Shown here one piece after another: positions 43,134 to 50,368 of a DNA stretch of 64,000 nucleotides. Numbering within the stretch: position 1 is the first letter of the stretch; each line of letters begins with the position of its first letter. Origin of the DNA: Sporobacter sp963675425 (GTDB lineage: Bacteria > Bacillota > Clostridia > Oscillospirales > Oscillospiraceae); NCBI GenBank assembly GCA_963675425.1, contig OY776214.1, forward strand, positions 2,108,001 to 2,172,000. The letters are read 5' to 3'. The translations under genes and the position numbers were made by a program. The notes under the pieces were generated by a model. It saw only the letters and a program-made list of their open reading frames with translations. It did no database searches and was not told where the DNA came from.

Positions 43134-45937
43134 TATTGGCGCCCCCCTTCAACCCAGGCGGCAGCTCTTAGGCCGGATGCGCGGTCGTATTCGCGGTTCC
43201 AGGCCTCGGGATACTCTGTTTTCCACTGTTCCAGCTCCGCCATGCTGGCCCGCTGTACATCGACCAGGAACGACGTCGTCGCCTGACCTCCGGCATGCCT
43301 GGACGTAAGTCCTTTCGGCGTGATGAGGTTGATCGCGCCGCCGCGGTCCAGCTTGCCCGGGATGATGATGTCCGTCCGGGCGCCGTGGTCGATGGAGACA
43401 GCTCCCTGTATGATCCGCTCTATTACCAGAGCTCCGCACAGCACGATACCGCGCTCGTTGAACACCTTGACGATGTCGCCGGTCTTTATGCCTCTCTTTT
43501 CGGCATCCTTAGGATTGATCCAGCACGGCTCGTAGAGGTATCCGTCGAAGCCCCTGATCTTGCCGGTCAAGGCTTCCTTTGTCCAGGGAATATCGTCGGC
43601 CTGCGCATGGACACGCCATCTCGGATGATTTGTGACAGCGAGCAGTGGGTAAGTCCGAGCCCTTGAGCTGGAGCGGCGCTCGTCGTGGGTGATACCCTTC
43701 TCGATCCACTGCGGGTACGGCGGACGTTCCTCATCGTTGGGGAAATACTTCTCGAGATTCGTTGAGCAGAACTCCAGCTTTCCTGTCGGCGTCGGGAGTG
43801 GATGGCCCACGGGGTCCTTATAGAACTCGTAGAGGCCGGCTGGGAGACTTTTCCAGTTTTTGGAGACCGGGATGACCATATAATCCTTCTCCTGAAATTC
43901 CTCCCACGGAGTAATCTTGTCAAAGTTCATTCCCTTGTAGACGCCCTCTACATACTGGTCAACCGTTCTGCCGATGGTAACTTCTTTTTCCTTACCGAGC
44001 TTCTTGGCAATCTCGACGACACATTCGAAGTCGCTCTTTGAGTCGCCAACCGGCTTGACAGCCTGCCGCATGTTGAGCATGGTCTGGAAATGCTCGCCGT
44101 CGCGGACACAGGGCATGACGTCGTCTACCTCGAGCGTGGTGTTCGCGGGCAGGACGATATCCGCGTAGATGCAGTCATTTTCCAGCCACGGGTGCTGGGC
44201 CAGGACAAATTCGATCTGCGGGTTGCGGATCGTCATCCCGATATCGAAGCCGTCGCCCCAGCAGGTCTGACGGCATGGTGTGTCCGTCCACACCATGTGG
44301 ATCGGGGTGCCGTCATAGTCGATCTTTTTGTACATCTTGTCAATGTCGCTGTCGTTATGGGAAAGATTCGTTTTAGCCGCGCCGGTAAAGCGAAGATCTC
44401 CCTTTTTACACGGGTAGGTGTATTTGATCATCTGGTCTATGGGTTCTTCTTCATGGCCTCCCGTACCCCAGAAGTCAAGAGACTTGTCGGTACCTTTCTT
44501 GATAGCCTCTTCGATGAGGGTTTTCGGAATCAGCTGCTTGCCCCAGGCCTGTGGCGTGCCACGGTGCGGATTGAATATCCTTTCATAGAGCTCAGGATCC
44601 TTCTGCTTGATCGTTTCAAAGGTTCCCGAATACTCCTGGAAGCCTTTCGCGGTGTCGGAATTGGCAATGTCATAGTTCAGCTGGTCCCAGGTAATGTTCT
44701 TCGGCATGCCCATGTAGGCGATCTGAGCGTGGTGTACGCCCGGCTTGCCCAGGCCCTGCATGCCCAGCTGGATGCACTCCAGACGAGCCGGCTCTGTGGC
44801 GTATGGCCCACGGATAAAGCCGCCGCCGAAGTAGTGACCGGTGGACGTCGTCACCTTGGCCCAGTGCCTGGCCATAGCCTTGATCGTATAGGAGGGAACG
44901 CCGCACTTTTCGGAGGCCCATTTCGGCGTCTTCGGGACGCCGTCCACTTTGCCGAGCACGTAATCTTCGATTTTATCCATACCGACCGCGTGGGTGGCGA
45001 CATACTCCTTGTCATATGTACCTTCGACAACCCACGTATAGATAATCGCAAGTTGCATGGCCGCGTCGGTGTTGGGCAGGATGGGGATCCACTTGTCGCC
45101 GTGAACGGCCGCCGAATAGTTCAGATCGGGGCAGATGTAAACCTGCTCGATGCCGCACTGATTCCAGAAGAACATCAGACGGCTCGCAAACTGTCCGCGG
45201 AAGCCCCAGGGCGTTGTTTCAAGATCGCCGCCCTGGAGGACGATCATATCTGTGTGTTCGGTCATGTCATACACGAGGTTTTCGGCGGGGCCCATATTGC
45301 CGATAAAGCCCTTGCCCCACACGTGTTTGGCGCCCCAGTACCAGCCTTCCCAGCTGTCAGGGTTTCGTACCTGCTGGGTGAAGCCACCCATCTTGTCGAG
45401 GAGCAGGGTTGCACAGCCGTGCGGCGCGTGAATCAGCTTGGGTTCTGCGTGTCCATCGGCCTGAACCAAGATCGCCAAGGGGCCGTATTCCTTGTGTATG
45501 CGCTTGATTTCGGACGCGATGAGGTCCGTGGCCTCGTCCCAGGAAATGCGGACGAACTTGCTGGAGCCGCGGTTCTGGGGGTTGCGTTCGCCGTTTGGAT
45601 CCCAGTCGACGCGCTTCATCGGGTATGGCACGCGGTTCGGGGAGTACGTCCTCTTCTTGTATGCCAGGCCCCAGGGGGGCGGCACCGACTTGCTCAGCGG
45701 CCTTAATTTTACGCCGTTGCGCTCCATCTCCCATGGATTGAAGCTCTCGTAATCGTACTTCGAATCATAGTGAAGCGGCCTGATGCGGACGACTTTACCG
45801 TCCTTGACGTCGACGTGGGCGGGGCATGCTCCGAAGATACCGCCGCTCAGGTTTATCGCCTTTACAACGGTCTTGTCGGCTCCTACGGGCGGGGGTGCTG
45901 TGCCGGGGATTGCCTTGGGGCTATTGTTTTCTGACAC
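43133..45937 (-). CDS. Molybdopterin oxidoreductase, pyrogallol-phloroglucinol transhydroxylase alpha-like
   Basis: A 934-residue molybdopterin (bis-MGD) enzyme of the DMSO reductase superfamily. The N-terminus (GGIFGACPAHVDVKDGKVVR) lacks the CxxCxxxC cluster motif, as in transhydroxylase alpha. The segment VRNPDSWEGWYWGAKHVWG contains the Asp-Ser-Trp triad that in Pelobacter transhydroxylase includes the Mo-ligand Ser and its neighbours. TDTPCRQTCWGD is near the expected substrate region. Known reaction: moving a hydroxyl group from 1,2,3,5-tetrahydroxybenzene to pyrogallol, giving phloroglucinol, in anaerobic gallate breakdown. No Tat signal is seen, so it is cytoplasmic. The GTG start at 45937 follows GGAGGTAATCAC. 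A divergent LysR regulator is 440 bp away. Another aromatic substrate cannot be excluded. Confidence 0.8.
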   Translation of the reverse strand: MSENNSPKAIPGTAPPPVGADKTVVKAINLSGGIFGACPAHVDVKDGKVVRIRPLHYDSKYDYESFNPWEMERNGVKLRPLSKSVPPPWGLAYKKRTYSPNRVPYPMKRVDWDPNGERNPQNRGSSKFVRISWDEATDLIASEIKRIHKEYGPLAILVQADGHAEPKLIHAPHGCATLLLDKMGGFTQQVRNPDSWEGWYWGAKHVWGKGFIGNMGPAENLVYDMTEHTDMIVLQGGDLETTPWGFRGQFASRLMFFWNQCGIEQVYICPDLNYSAAVHGDKWIPILPNTDAAMQLAIIYTWVVEGTYDKEYVATHAVGMDKIEDYVLGKVDGVPKTPKWASEKCGVPSYTIKAMARHWAKVTTSTGHYFGGGFIRGPYATEPARLECIQLGMQGLGKPGVHHAQIAYMGMPKNITWDQLNYDIANSDTAKGFQEYSGTFETIKQKDPELYERIFNPHRGTPQAWGKQLIPKTLIEEAIKKGTDKSLDFWGTGGHEEEPIDQMIKYTYPCKKGDLRFTGAAKTNLSHNDSDIDKMYKKIDYDGTPIHMVWTDTPCRQTCWGDGFDIGMTIRNPQIEFVLAQHPWLENDCIYADIVLPANTTLEVDDVMPCVRDGEHFQTMLNMRQAVKPVGDSKSDFECVVEIAKKLGKEKEVTIGRTVDQYVEGVYKGMNFDKITPWEEFQEKDYMVIPVSKNWKSLPAGLYEFYKDPVGHPLPTPTGKLEFCSTNLEKYFPNDEERPPYPQWIEKGITHDERRSSSRARTYPLLAVTNHPRWRVHAQADDIPWTKEALTGKIRGFDGYLYEPCWINPKDAEKRGIKTGDIVKVFNERGIVLCGALVIERIIQGAVSIDHGARTDIIIPGKLDRGGAINLITPKGLTSRHAGGQATTSFLVDVQRASMAELEQWKTEYPEAWNREYDRASGLRAAAWVEGGRQ

Positions 45938-46218
45938 GTGATTACCTCCATTCGTAAATTTCTTTTCCTTTACTCACGTACTAAGAGCGCTGCAGATTCC
46001 CACGCGTTGAAATGCCGATGGCAACATCTCCTTATCGTCAAAATCTTCCCGAGAATGAGAGAAATTCAGAGAGTCGGTAATAGACCTATTCAATTAACGT
46101 ATTGTATTATGCAATTTTTTAAAAAAAGATTATCACTATTCTAATTTTATATAATAGCACGATGCACACACGAAATCAACCACATTATATAGCGAAAATC
46201 ACTGGAAAAAGCTCAACT

Positions 46219-46246
46219 CCGGTAAAACAAACCATTGTTTTACCGG
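46219..46246. promoter_or_regulatory. 12 bp perfect inverted repeat
   Basis: CCGGTAAAACAA, loop ACCA, TTGTTTTACCGG. It could be an operator or a hairpin; there is no T run after it on either strand. Confidence 0.6.
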
Positions 46247-46261
46247 CGATTAACCATAGAT

Positions 46262-46291
46262 TTGCTCGCATGCTTGTTGCTCGCATGCTTG
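46262..46291 (+). repeat. Tandem 15 bp repeat over the LysR promoter
   Basis: TTGCTCGCATGCTTG occurs twice in a row (46262-46276 and 46277-46291). The second copy supplies the first bases of the -35 box. GCATGC inside each unit is itself palindromic. It may be a regulator-binding site or slippage product. Confidence 0.8.
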
Positions 46292-46317
46292 ACCGTGATA
46301 TTGACAAATGTTATAAT
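46289..46317 (+). promoter_or_regulatory. Promoter of the LysR gene
   Basis: TTGACC (46289-46294), 17 bases, TATAAT (46312-46317): a nearly perfect sigma-A promoter 61 bp before the start codon. Confidence 0.7.
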
Positions 46318-46378
46318 CCATGAAATCGGAAACTCGGTTTAACGATATTTTTTGGATATTGGGTGGGGGGGGACAACA

Positions 46379-47272
46379 TTGGACATTGAGAATTTGAGAT
46401 ATTTCATATCCGTGGCGCAGCTTCTGAATTTTTCCGAAGCCGCAAGACAAAACAATGTGCCCCAGCCGAAAATCAGCCGGAGCATACTTGAACTGGAAAC
46501 ACAGTTGAATGCAAAACTTTTCTTTAGAACAAGCAGGGACGTTAGTTTGACACGGGAAGGTGAGACATTTTTGCCATACGCGATTGATCTTGTTGACCTG
46601 GCGGCTAAGGCTTCAGATATGGTTGATCAGGTCCATAGCGGGCGAACAGGATATCTCTCCATAGCTACCGTTTCCACCACGAGCCGCACGTTGGCATCGT
46701 TTCTGTCGGTATTCTCCACGCAATATCCCGATATTATCATTGATATTACCCAAAATACCGGCAAAGCGCAAATGATGGCCATGCTGGATAACAGATTCGA
46801 TTTCCACTTTGCCCATCTTTCCATGCTTCCGGAAGACGGGCGACTCGATTATATTGTAACGCACAAGGATAAGCTCGTACTTGTCGTGCCTAAAGGCCAT
46901 AGGCTAACACATGGAGAGCTGGATTTTGACAAATTGTTTCAGGAAAAATTCATTATGATTTCTGAGCCTGAAAGCCCCCAGCTATACAGCGAAATTATGG
47001 CAATCTGCGCTGCCCACCATGCAATGCCTAAGGTCATACATCGTTATGACAAGGCGGAGTCGGTTCTGCTCTCGGTTGGTTCAGGGCTCGGCGTCTCGAT
47101 ACTGCCTATGGGTCTGACAAAAGCTTTTCTGCCGGACGCAGTCGATGTCATACCGCTTGATCTGGAAGGCCCTCAAATTGATTATATCTGCGCGTGGCCC
47201 AAGCAAAGCAAAAATCCGTGCTCCAAACTATTTTTAGAAGTTATACGAGAATACTTCCCACATCCGATGTAA
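46379..47272 (+). CDS. LysR-family transcriptional regulator
   Basis: A 297-residue LysR regulator. The N-terminal helix-turn-helix reads MDIENLRYFISVAQLLNFSE then AARQNNVPQPKISRSILELE, with the typical helix EAARxxxxxQPxxSRxI. The remaining part is a LysR substrate-binding domain (YLSIATVSTTSRTLASFLSV). The TTG at 46379 follows a GGGTGGGGGGGG site and gives the canonical LysR start; a longer frame from 46352 has none. It is divergent from the transhydroxylase-like operon, which it most likely regulates, perhaps with the aromatic substrate as co-inducer. Confidence 0.9.
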   Translation: MDIENLRYFISVAQLLNFSEAARQNNVPQPKISRSILELETQLNAKLFFRTSRDVSLTREGETFLPYAIDLVDLAAKASDMVDQVHSGRTGYLSIATVSTTSRTLASFLSVFSTQYPDIIIDITQNTGKAQMMAMLDNRFDFHFAHLSMLPEDGRLDYIVTHKDKLVLVVPKGHRLTHGELDFDKLFQEKFIMISEPESPQLYSEIMAICAAHHAMPKVIHRYDKAESVLLSVGSGLGVSILPMGLTKAFLPDAVDVIPLDLEGPQIDYICAWPKQSKNPCSKLFLEVIREYFPHPM

Positions 47273-47286
47273 TAATGGCTCACATG

Positions 47287-47521
47287 GACTTTCTTATGAC
47301 TCTTATAACAGCCCTGACCGACAGCGAGATTAGGCTGTTGTGTGGGGCTTATACAGATGGTTCATACGCCTCAGCTTACGCGGGAAATAACATAGCAACC
47401 TGCCTTGAAACCGGCATTATCACCGACTCAAGCGACACGACGATTTCCCCGAAGGCTGACATCACGCGTGGCGCGGTCGCGGATAGTTCAGCGGCTTCTT
47501 GAAAAGTCAGAGCTGATATAA
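47287..47521 (+). pseudogene. SLH-domain C-terminal ghost
   Basis: The frame reads YASAYAGNNIATCLETGIIT and then TISPKADITRG, the second half of an SLH domain. After a frameshift near 47478, RIVQRLLEKSELI and a stop follow in another frame. The end is almost the same as the C-terminus of the SLH protein at 18577-22128 (VQRLLQKSELI). Only the last SLH domain remains, without signal peptide or upstream part. The fragment starts a few bases after the LysR stop codon. Confidence 0.7.
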
Positions 47522-47647
47522 TCAAAGCATTGTGTGTAGTATGAAAATCAGGTCTTGCCGTAATGAACGGCATCCCCTTATTTTTCTTTTATAAGGATGG
47601 CCGCATCACCCATATCTTGCGTTGGTGCATCAACCTATCACAATATC

Positions 47648-47727
47648 TTGGTTATCGTAATAGGCTGGCTCGGGAGAGCGCCCCCATGGCATTCAAGAGG
47701 TCAGCGGTTCGAACCCGCTTATCACCA
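47648..47727 (+). repeat. tRNA-Ala-like repeat, copy 2
   Basis: GGTTATCGTAATAGGCTGGC leads into GAGAGCGCCCCCATGGCATT, then AGAGGTCAGCGG, TTCGAAC and CCGCTTATCACCA. The T-arm with a standard TTCGAAC loop and the terminal ATCACCA are tRNA-like, as is the GGC-anticodon-type loop. The anticodon stem is broken here (CCCCC against TCAAG), and the 5' acceptor strand does not pair. The 30 bp before it (GCATCAACCTATCAC...) are shared with copy 3, so these two arose by duplication. Confidence 0.65.
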
Positions 47728-47728
47728 G

Positions 47729-47764
47729 GAACGGCTTGAAACGAAAGTTTCAGGCCGTTCTTTT
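47729..47764 (+). terminator. Terminator following tRNA-like copy 2
   Basis: GAACGGCTTGAAAC (47729-47742), loop GAAA, GTTTCAGGCCGTTC (47747-47760), TTTT. A 14 bp stem with one imperfect pair and a T run. Confidence 0.8.
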
Positions 47765-47877
47765 GTACCGTTTTACCCACTGAAAACTTATATCTGGCGC
47801 AAACATATAATATTAATGGGTTTTAAGGCGTGCCCTCGTTTACGCATACATTAAAAATAAATATTGGAGAATTATCA

Positions 47878-49497
47878 ATGTCTAGTATTAACCGATGCTC
47901 AAAAAGTCAAAATTACGAGAATTGTGACGGAATGAAGATATATCATAATGAATGCTTAAAAAACTATTGTGTTTGCTGTTGCAAGTGCATCATCGAGAAT
48001 TGTGACGGAATGAAGATATATCATAATGAATGCTTAAAAAACTATTGTGTTTGCTGTTGCAAGTGCATCATCGAGAATTGTGACGGAATTAAGAAATATC
48101 ATAATAAATGCGTGAAAAAAGGCTACGATTGTTGCTGTAAGTGCTTCATCGGGTGCCCTGGCCCGACGGGTGCTACAGGGCCAACGGGCGCAACAGGCCC
48201 GCAGGGGCTTCCTGGCATACCCGGTACACCAGGCGCTACAGGTGCTACGGGGCCTGCAGGTCCGGCAGGGGCTGCGGGCCCTACAGGAGCAACAGGTCCG
48301 GCGGGAGCCGCGGGAGCAACAGGTGCAACAGGACCGGCGGGAATCGCGGGAGCAACAGGCGCAATAGGCGCAACGGGTGCAATAGGCGCGACAGGCGCAA
48401 CGGGCGCGACAGGCGCAATAGGCGCGACAGGCGCAATAGGCGCAACGGGTGCAATAGGCGCGACAGGCGCGGCAGGCGCAACGGGAGCGACAGGCGCAAT
48501 AGGCGCAACGGGCGCAATAGGCGCAACGGGCGCGACAGGCGCAATAGGCGCGACAGGCGCAATAGGCGCGACAGGCGCAATAGGCGCAACGGGCGCAATA
48601 GGCGCAACGGGCGCAACGGGTGCAATAGGCGCGACAGGCGCAATAGGCGCAACGGGCGCAATAGGCGCAACGGGCGCAACGGGTGCAATAGGCGCGACAG
48701 GCGCAATAGGCGCGACAGGCGCAATAGGCGCGACGGGCGCAATAGGCGCGACAGGTGCAATAGGCGCGACAGGTGCAATAGGCGCAATAGGTGCAATAGG
48801 CGCGACGGGCGCAATAGGCGCGACAGGCGCAATAGGCGCGACGGGCGCAATAGGCGCGACAGGTGCAATAGGCGCGACAGGTGCAATAGGCGCGACAGGT
48901 GCAATAGGCGCGACGGGCGCAATAGGCGCGACAGGTGCAATAGGCGCGACAGGTGCAATAGGCGCGACAGGTGCAATAGGCGCGACAGGTGCAATAGGCG
49001 CGACGGGCGCAATAGGCGCGACAGGTGCAATAGGCGCGACAGGTGCAATAGGCGCGACTGGTCCGGCAGGTGGCGTGTTAGCTTTCGCCGATTTCTTTGC
49101 ACTAATGCCGCCTGACAATGCAGCAACAGTAGCGCCCGGTACAGATGTAAGCTTTCCGCAGGATGGACCTACCAGCGGAGCCACCATTACCCGAACCGGT
49201 CCGAGCACATTTAATCTGGCCGCCATCGGCACGTATCAGGTCTTGTTCCAGGTGAGTGTCTCTGAGGCAGGTCAGTTGATTTTAACACTTAACGGCGCAG
49301 ATCTGGCATATACGGTGGTTGGCCGGGCAACAGGGACATCGCAGATAATAGGATTGGCACTTGTGACAACGACGGTGATCAATTCAATACTCACAGTGCG
49401 GAATCCGGCCGGCAATGCGGCAGCGCTTACCATCACGCCTCTGGCAGGAGGAACACAACCTGTTTCGGCACATCTTGCCATCATGCAAATCGCATAA
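47878..49497 (+). CDS. BclA-like collagen-repeat surface/exosporium protein with Cys-rich N-terminus
   Basis: A 539-residue protein. The ATG at 47878 has GGAGA about ten bases upstream. Residues 14-91 are three 26-residue Cys-rich repeats (CDGMKIYHNECLKNYCVCCC type), the first two identical in DNA. Residues 95-397 are 101 Gly-X-Y triplets, mostly GAT-GAI, forming a collagen-like rod. The last about 140 residues (VLAFADFFALMPPDNAATVA onward, with FNLAAIGTYQVLFQVSVSEA) resemble the BclA/TNF-like C-terminal domain, which trimerises. Such proteins form hair-like fibres on spores; the Cys block may cross-link the base. No signal peptide is seen, as expected for a spore protein made in the mother cell. 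It is flanked by two tRNA-like repeats. Confidence 0.85.
   Translation: MSSINRCSKSQNYENCDGMKIYHNECLKNYCVCCCKCIIENCDGMKIYHNECLKNYCVCCCKCIIENCDGIKKYHNKCVKKGYDCCCKCFIGCPGPTGATGPTGATGPQGLPGIPGTPGATGATGPAGPAGAAGPTGATGPAGAAGATGATGPAGIAGATGAIGATGAIGATGATGATGAIGATGAIGATGAIGATGAAGATGATGAIGATGAIGATGATGAIGATGAIGATGAIGATGAIGATGATGAIGATGAIGATGAIGATGATGAIGATGAIGATGAIGATGAIGATGAIGATGAIGAIGAIGATGAIGATGAIGATGAIGATGAIGATGAIGATGAIGATGAIGATGAIGATGAIGATGAIGATGAIGATGAIGATGAIGATGAIGATGPAGGVLAFADFFALMPPDNAATVAPGTDVSFPQDGPTSGATITRTGPSTFNLAAIGTYQVLFQVSVSEAGQLILTLNGADLAYTVVGRATGTSQIIGLALVTTTVINSILTVRNPAGNAAALTITPLAGGTQPVSAHLAIMQIA
47917..48150 (+). repeat. Three 78 bp repeats coding the Cys-rich domain
   Basis: Units at 47917-47994, 47995-48072 and 48073-48150. 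The first two are identical base for base; the third has diverged, keeping the cysteine pattern. Confidence 0.9.
48160..49068 (+). repeat. Collagen-coding low-complexity repeat, 101 Gly-X-Y triplets
   Basis: A 909 bp array built mainly of the 18 bp unit GGCGCGACAGGCGCAATA (Gly-Ala-Thr-Gly-Ala-Ile) with synonymous changes. It begins with more varied triplets (GPTGATGPQGLPGIPGTPG). Such arrays change length by slippage. Confidence 0.95.
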
Positions 49498-49675
49498 TAG
49501 TAAACAACATATTGCAAATAAGTAAGGAGGGGGCAAACTTGCCTCCTCCTTATTACAGTACCATACGGGTTAAGATATTTAAATGCCAGTTCTTGTATTT
49601 TATAGCTGTGTGGACTAAAACTTGTTTTACTCAACACTATATATGTGCTTGCGCATCAACCTATCACGATATATT

Positions 49676-49755
49676 GGTTATCGTAATAGGCTGGCTCGAG
49701 AGAGCGCCCCCATGGCATTGGGGAGGTCAGCGGCTTCTTCCCGCTTATCTCCACC
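49676..49755 (+). repeat. tRNA-Ala-like repeat, copy 3
   Basis: GGTTATCGTAATAGGCTGGC, GAGAGCGCCCCCATGGCATT, GGGGAGGTCAGCGG, CTTCTTC, CCGCTTATCTCCACCA. The anticodon-type stem is intact (CCCC with GGGG) and the 3' end TATCTCCACCA equals a tRNA 3' acceptor strand with discriminator A and CCA. A matching 5' strand (GGAGATA) is missing and the T-loop is CTTCTTC. About 30 bp upstream are also shared with copy 2. Confidence 0.65.
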
Positions 49756-49782
49756 ACCTCAAGGGGAAGAGCTTTTAGATGC

Positions 49783-49816
49783 CCGCTGAAATCTTTGGAT
49801 TTCGGCGGTCTTTTTA
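49783..49816 (+). terminator. Terminator following tRNA-like copy 3
   Basis: CCGCTGAAATC (49783-49793), loop TTTG, GATTTCGGCGG (49798-49808), then TCTTTTTA. One G-T pair in the stem. Confidence 0.8.
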
Positions 49817-49844
49817 CTTCAGGCTATAATTAGTGCGCATGATC

Positions 49845-49861
49845 TTGACAAAATTAGTCAA
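49845..49861. promoter_or_regulatory. Rrf2-type operator at its own promoter
   Basis: TTGACAAAATTAGTCAA, an inverted repeat with one mismatched pair. The same motif, perfect, stands before cooS at 50332-50346. Here it covers the -35 TTGACA of the rrf2 promoter (-10 TATCTT at 49868-49873, spacing 17), so autorepression is likely. Confidence 0.7.
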
Positions 49862-49892
49862 CTATGCTATCTTTTAAAAAAGTGAGGGCCGC

Positions 49893-50291
49893 ATGATGCT
49901 GATAACCAAAGAATGTGACTACGCAATCAGGATTTTAAGAGCTGTTTCAAAAACGAAAATTACCAATGTTCAGGAGATAAGTGCCTCTGAGCATATCCCA
50001 TTGCAGTATACTTATAAAATATGCCATAAGCTTTCAAAGGGCGGAATTTTGAAAAGCTACAGGGGAGCGGATGGTGGATATGAGCTGCAAGGAAGCCTTG
50101 ATGAGCTGACGCTGTTTGATATATTTAAAATCTTTGATCCCGAACTCTCTTTATCCCAGTGCACCTGCCCCGGCAGCATTTGTGTGAATAATTCCAGCGA
50201 GCACCCCTGTAAGGTGCATGTTGAGCTCTGTCGGCTTCAAAGACTTATTAATACCGAGCTTAACGCCAAGAAACTCTCGGAGCTTTTTTAA
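49893..50291 (+). CDS. Rrf2-family transcriptional regulator
   Basis: A 132-residue Rrf2 protein. It has the winged helix (TKECDYAIRILRAVSKTKIT, then YTYKICHKLSKGGILKSYRG and ADGGYEL) and the cysteine signature CTCPGSICVNNSSEHPC, which in relatives such as IscR and NsrR ligates an iron-sulfur cluster. It therefore probably senses redox state, iron, oxygen or CO. Palindromic sites lie before its own gene and before cooS, 40 bp after its stop. Two ATGs stand together at 49893 and 49896; either may be used. Confidence 0.85.
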   Translation: MMLITKECDYAIRILRAVSKTKITNVQEISASEHIPLQYTYKICHKLSKGGILKSYRGADGGYELQGSLDELTLFDIFKIFDPELSLSQCTCPGSICVNNSSEHPCKVHVELCRLQRLINTELNAKKLSELF

Positions 50292-50312
50292 CCGCCGCAA
50301 TAAACGCGGCGG
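50292..50312 (+). terminator. GC-rich hairpin between rrf2 and cooS
   Basis: CCGCCGC, loop AATAAAC, GCGGCGG, then CCTATTTTCG. It should separate rrf2 transcription from cooS. Confidence 0.7.
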
Positions 50313-50331
50313 CCTATTTTCGAGCAATACT

Positions 50332-50346
50332 TGACTAAATTAGTCA
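50332..50346. promoter_or_regulatory. Perfect Rrf2-type operator before cooS
   Basis: TGACTAA-A-TTAGTCA, a perfect 7 bp inverted repeat around one base, 23 bp before the cooS start codon. It matches the motif at 49845-49861. TTGACT overlaps it as a possible -35. Confidence 0.75.
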
Positions 50347-50368
50347 TATATAAAATGGAGGAATAAAT

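Larger units (their letters stand above)
45938..46378. promoter_or_regulatory. Divergent regulatory region between transhydroxylase operon and LysR gene
   Basis: About 440 bp without a gene. It holds a 12 bp hairpin (46219-46246), a 15 bp tandem repeat (46262-46291) and a strong promoter for the LysR gene (46289-46317). A minus-strand promoter for the molybdoenzyme must also lie here, probably within the AT-rich 46090-46160 part, but was not pinned down. Confidence 0.6.

Noticed and set aside
44090..45706. A 538-residue plus-strand open frame opposite the molybdoenzyme
   Set aside because: It is antisense to a well-supported gene, contains no recognisable domain and has an unlikely composition.
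43133..45937. Formate dehydrogenase, arsenate reductase or acetylene hydratase for the molybdoenzyme
   Set aside because: There is no N-terminal cluster motif, no Cys/Sec Mo ligand in the expected place and no Tat signal. The Asp-Ser-Trp triad and the beta subunit with the extra domain fit transhydroxylase better.
47194..47502. A complete small gene overlapping the LysR end
   Set aside because: Its first half is an out-of-frame reading of LysR; only the SLH-like part after 47287 is meaningful and it is frameshifted, so it was recorded as a pseudogene.
48160..49068. Possible CRISPR or satellite array
   Set aside because: The units are contiguous 18 bp coding repeats without unique spacers, and they keep the Gly-X-Y frame throughout.
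48123..49232. Long minus-strand open frames of Pro-Val-Ala-Pro-Ile type opposite the collagen gene
   Set aside because: They are the antisense reading of the Gly-X-Y repeat, which has no stops in several frames. No ribosome site or start supports them, and the plus-strand product has a coherent N-terminal, rod and C-terminal domain.
47648..49755. Annotating the tRNA-Ala-like repeats as functional tRNA genes
   Set aside because: The 5' acceptor strand does not pair with the 3' strand, the D-arm is malformed, copy 2 has a broken anticodon stem, and two copies have a non-standard T-loop. They are recorded as repeats.
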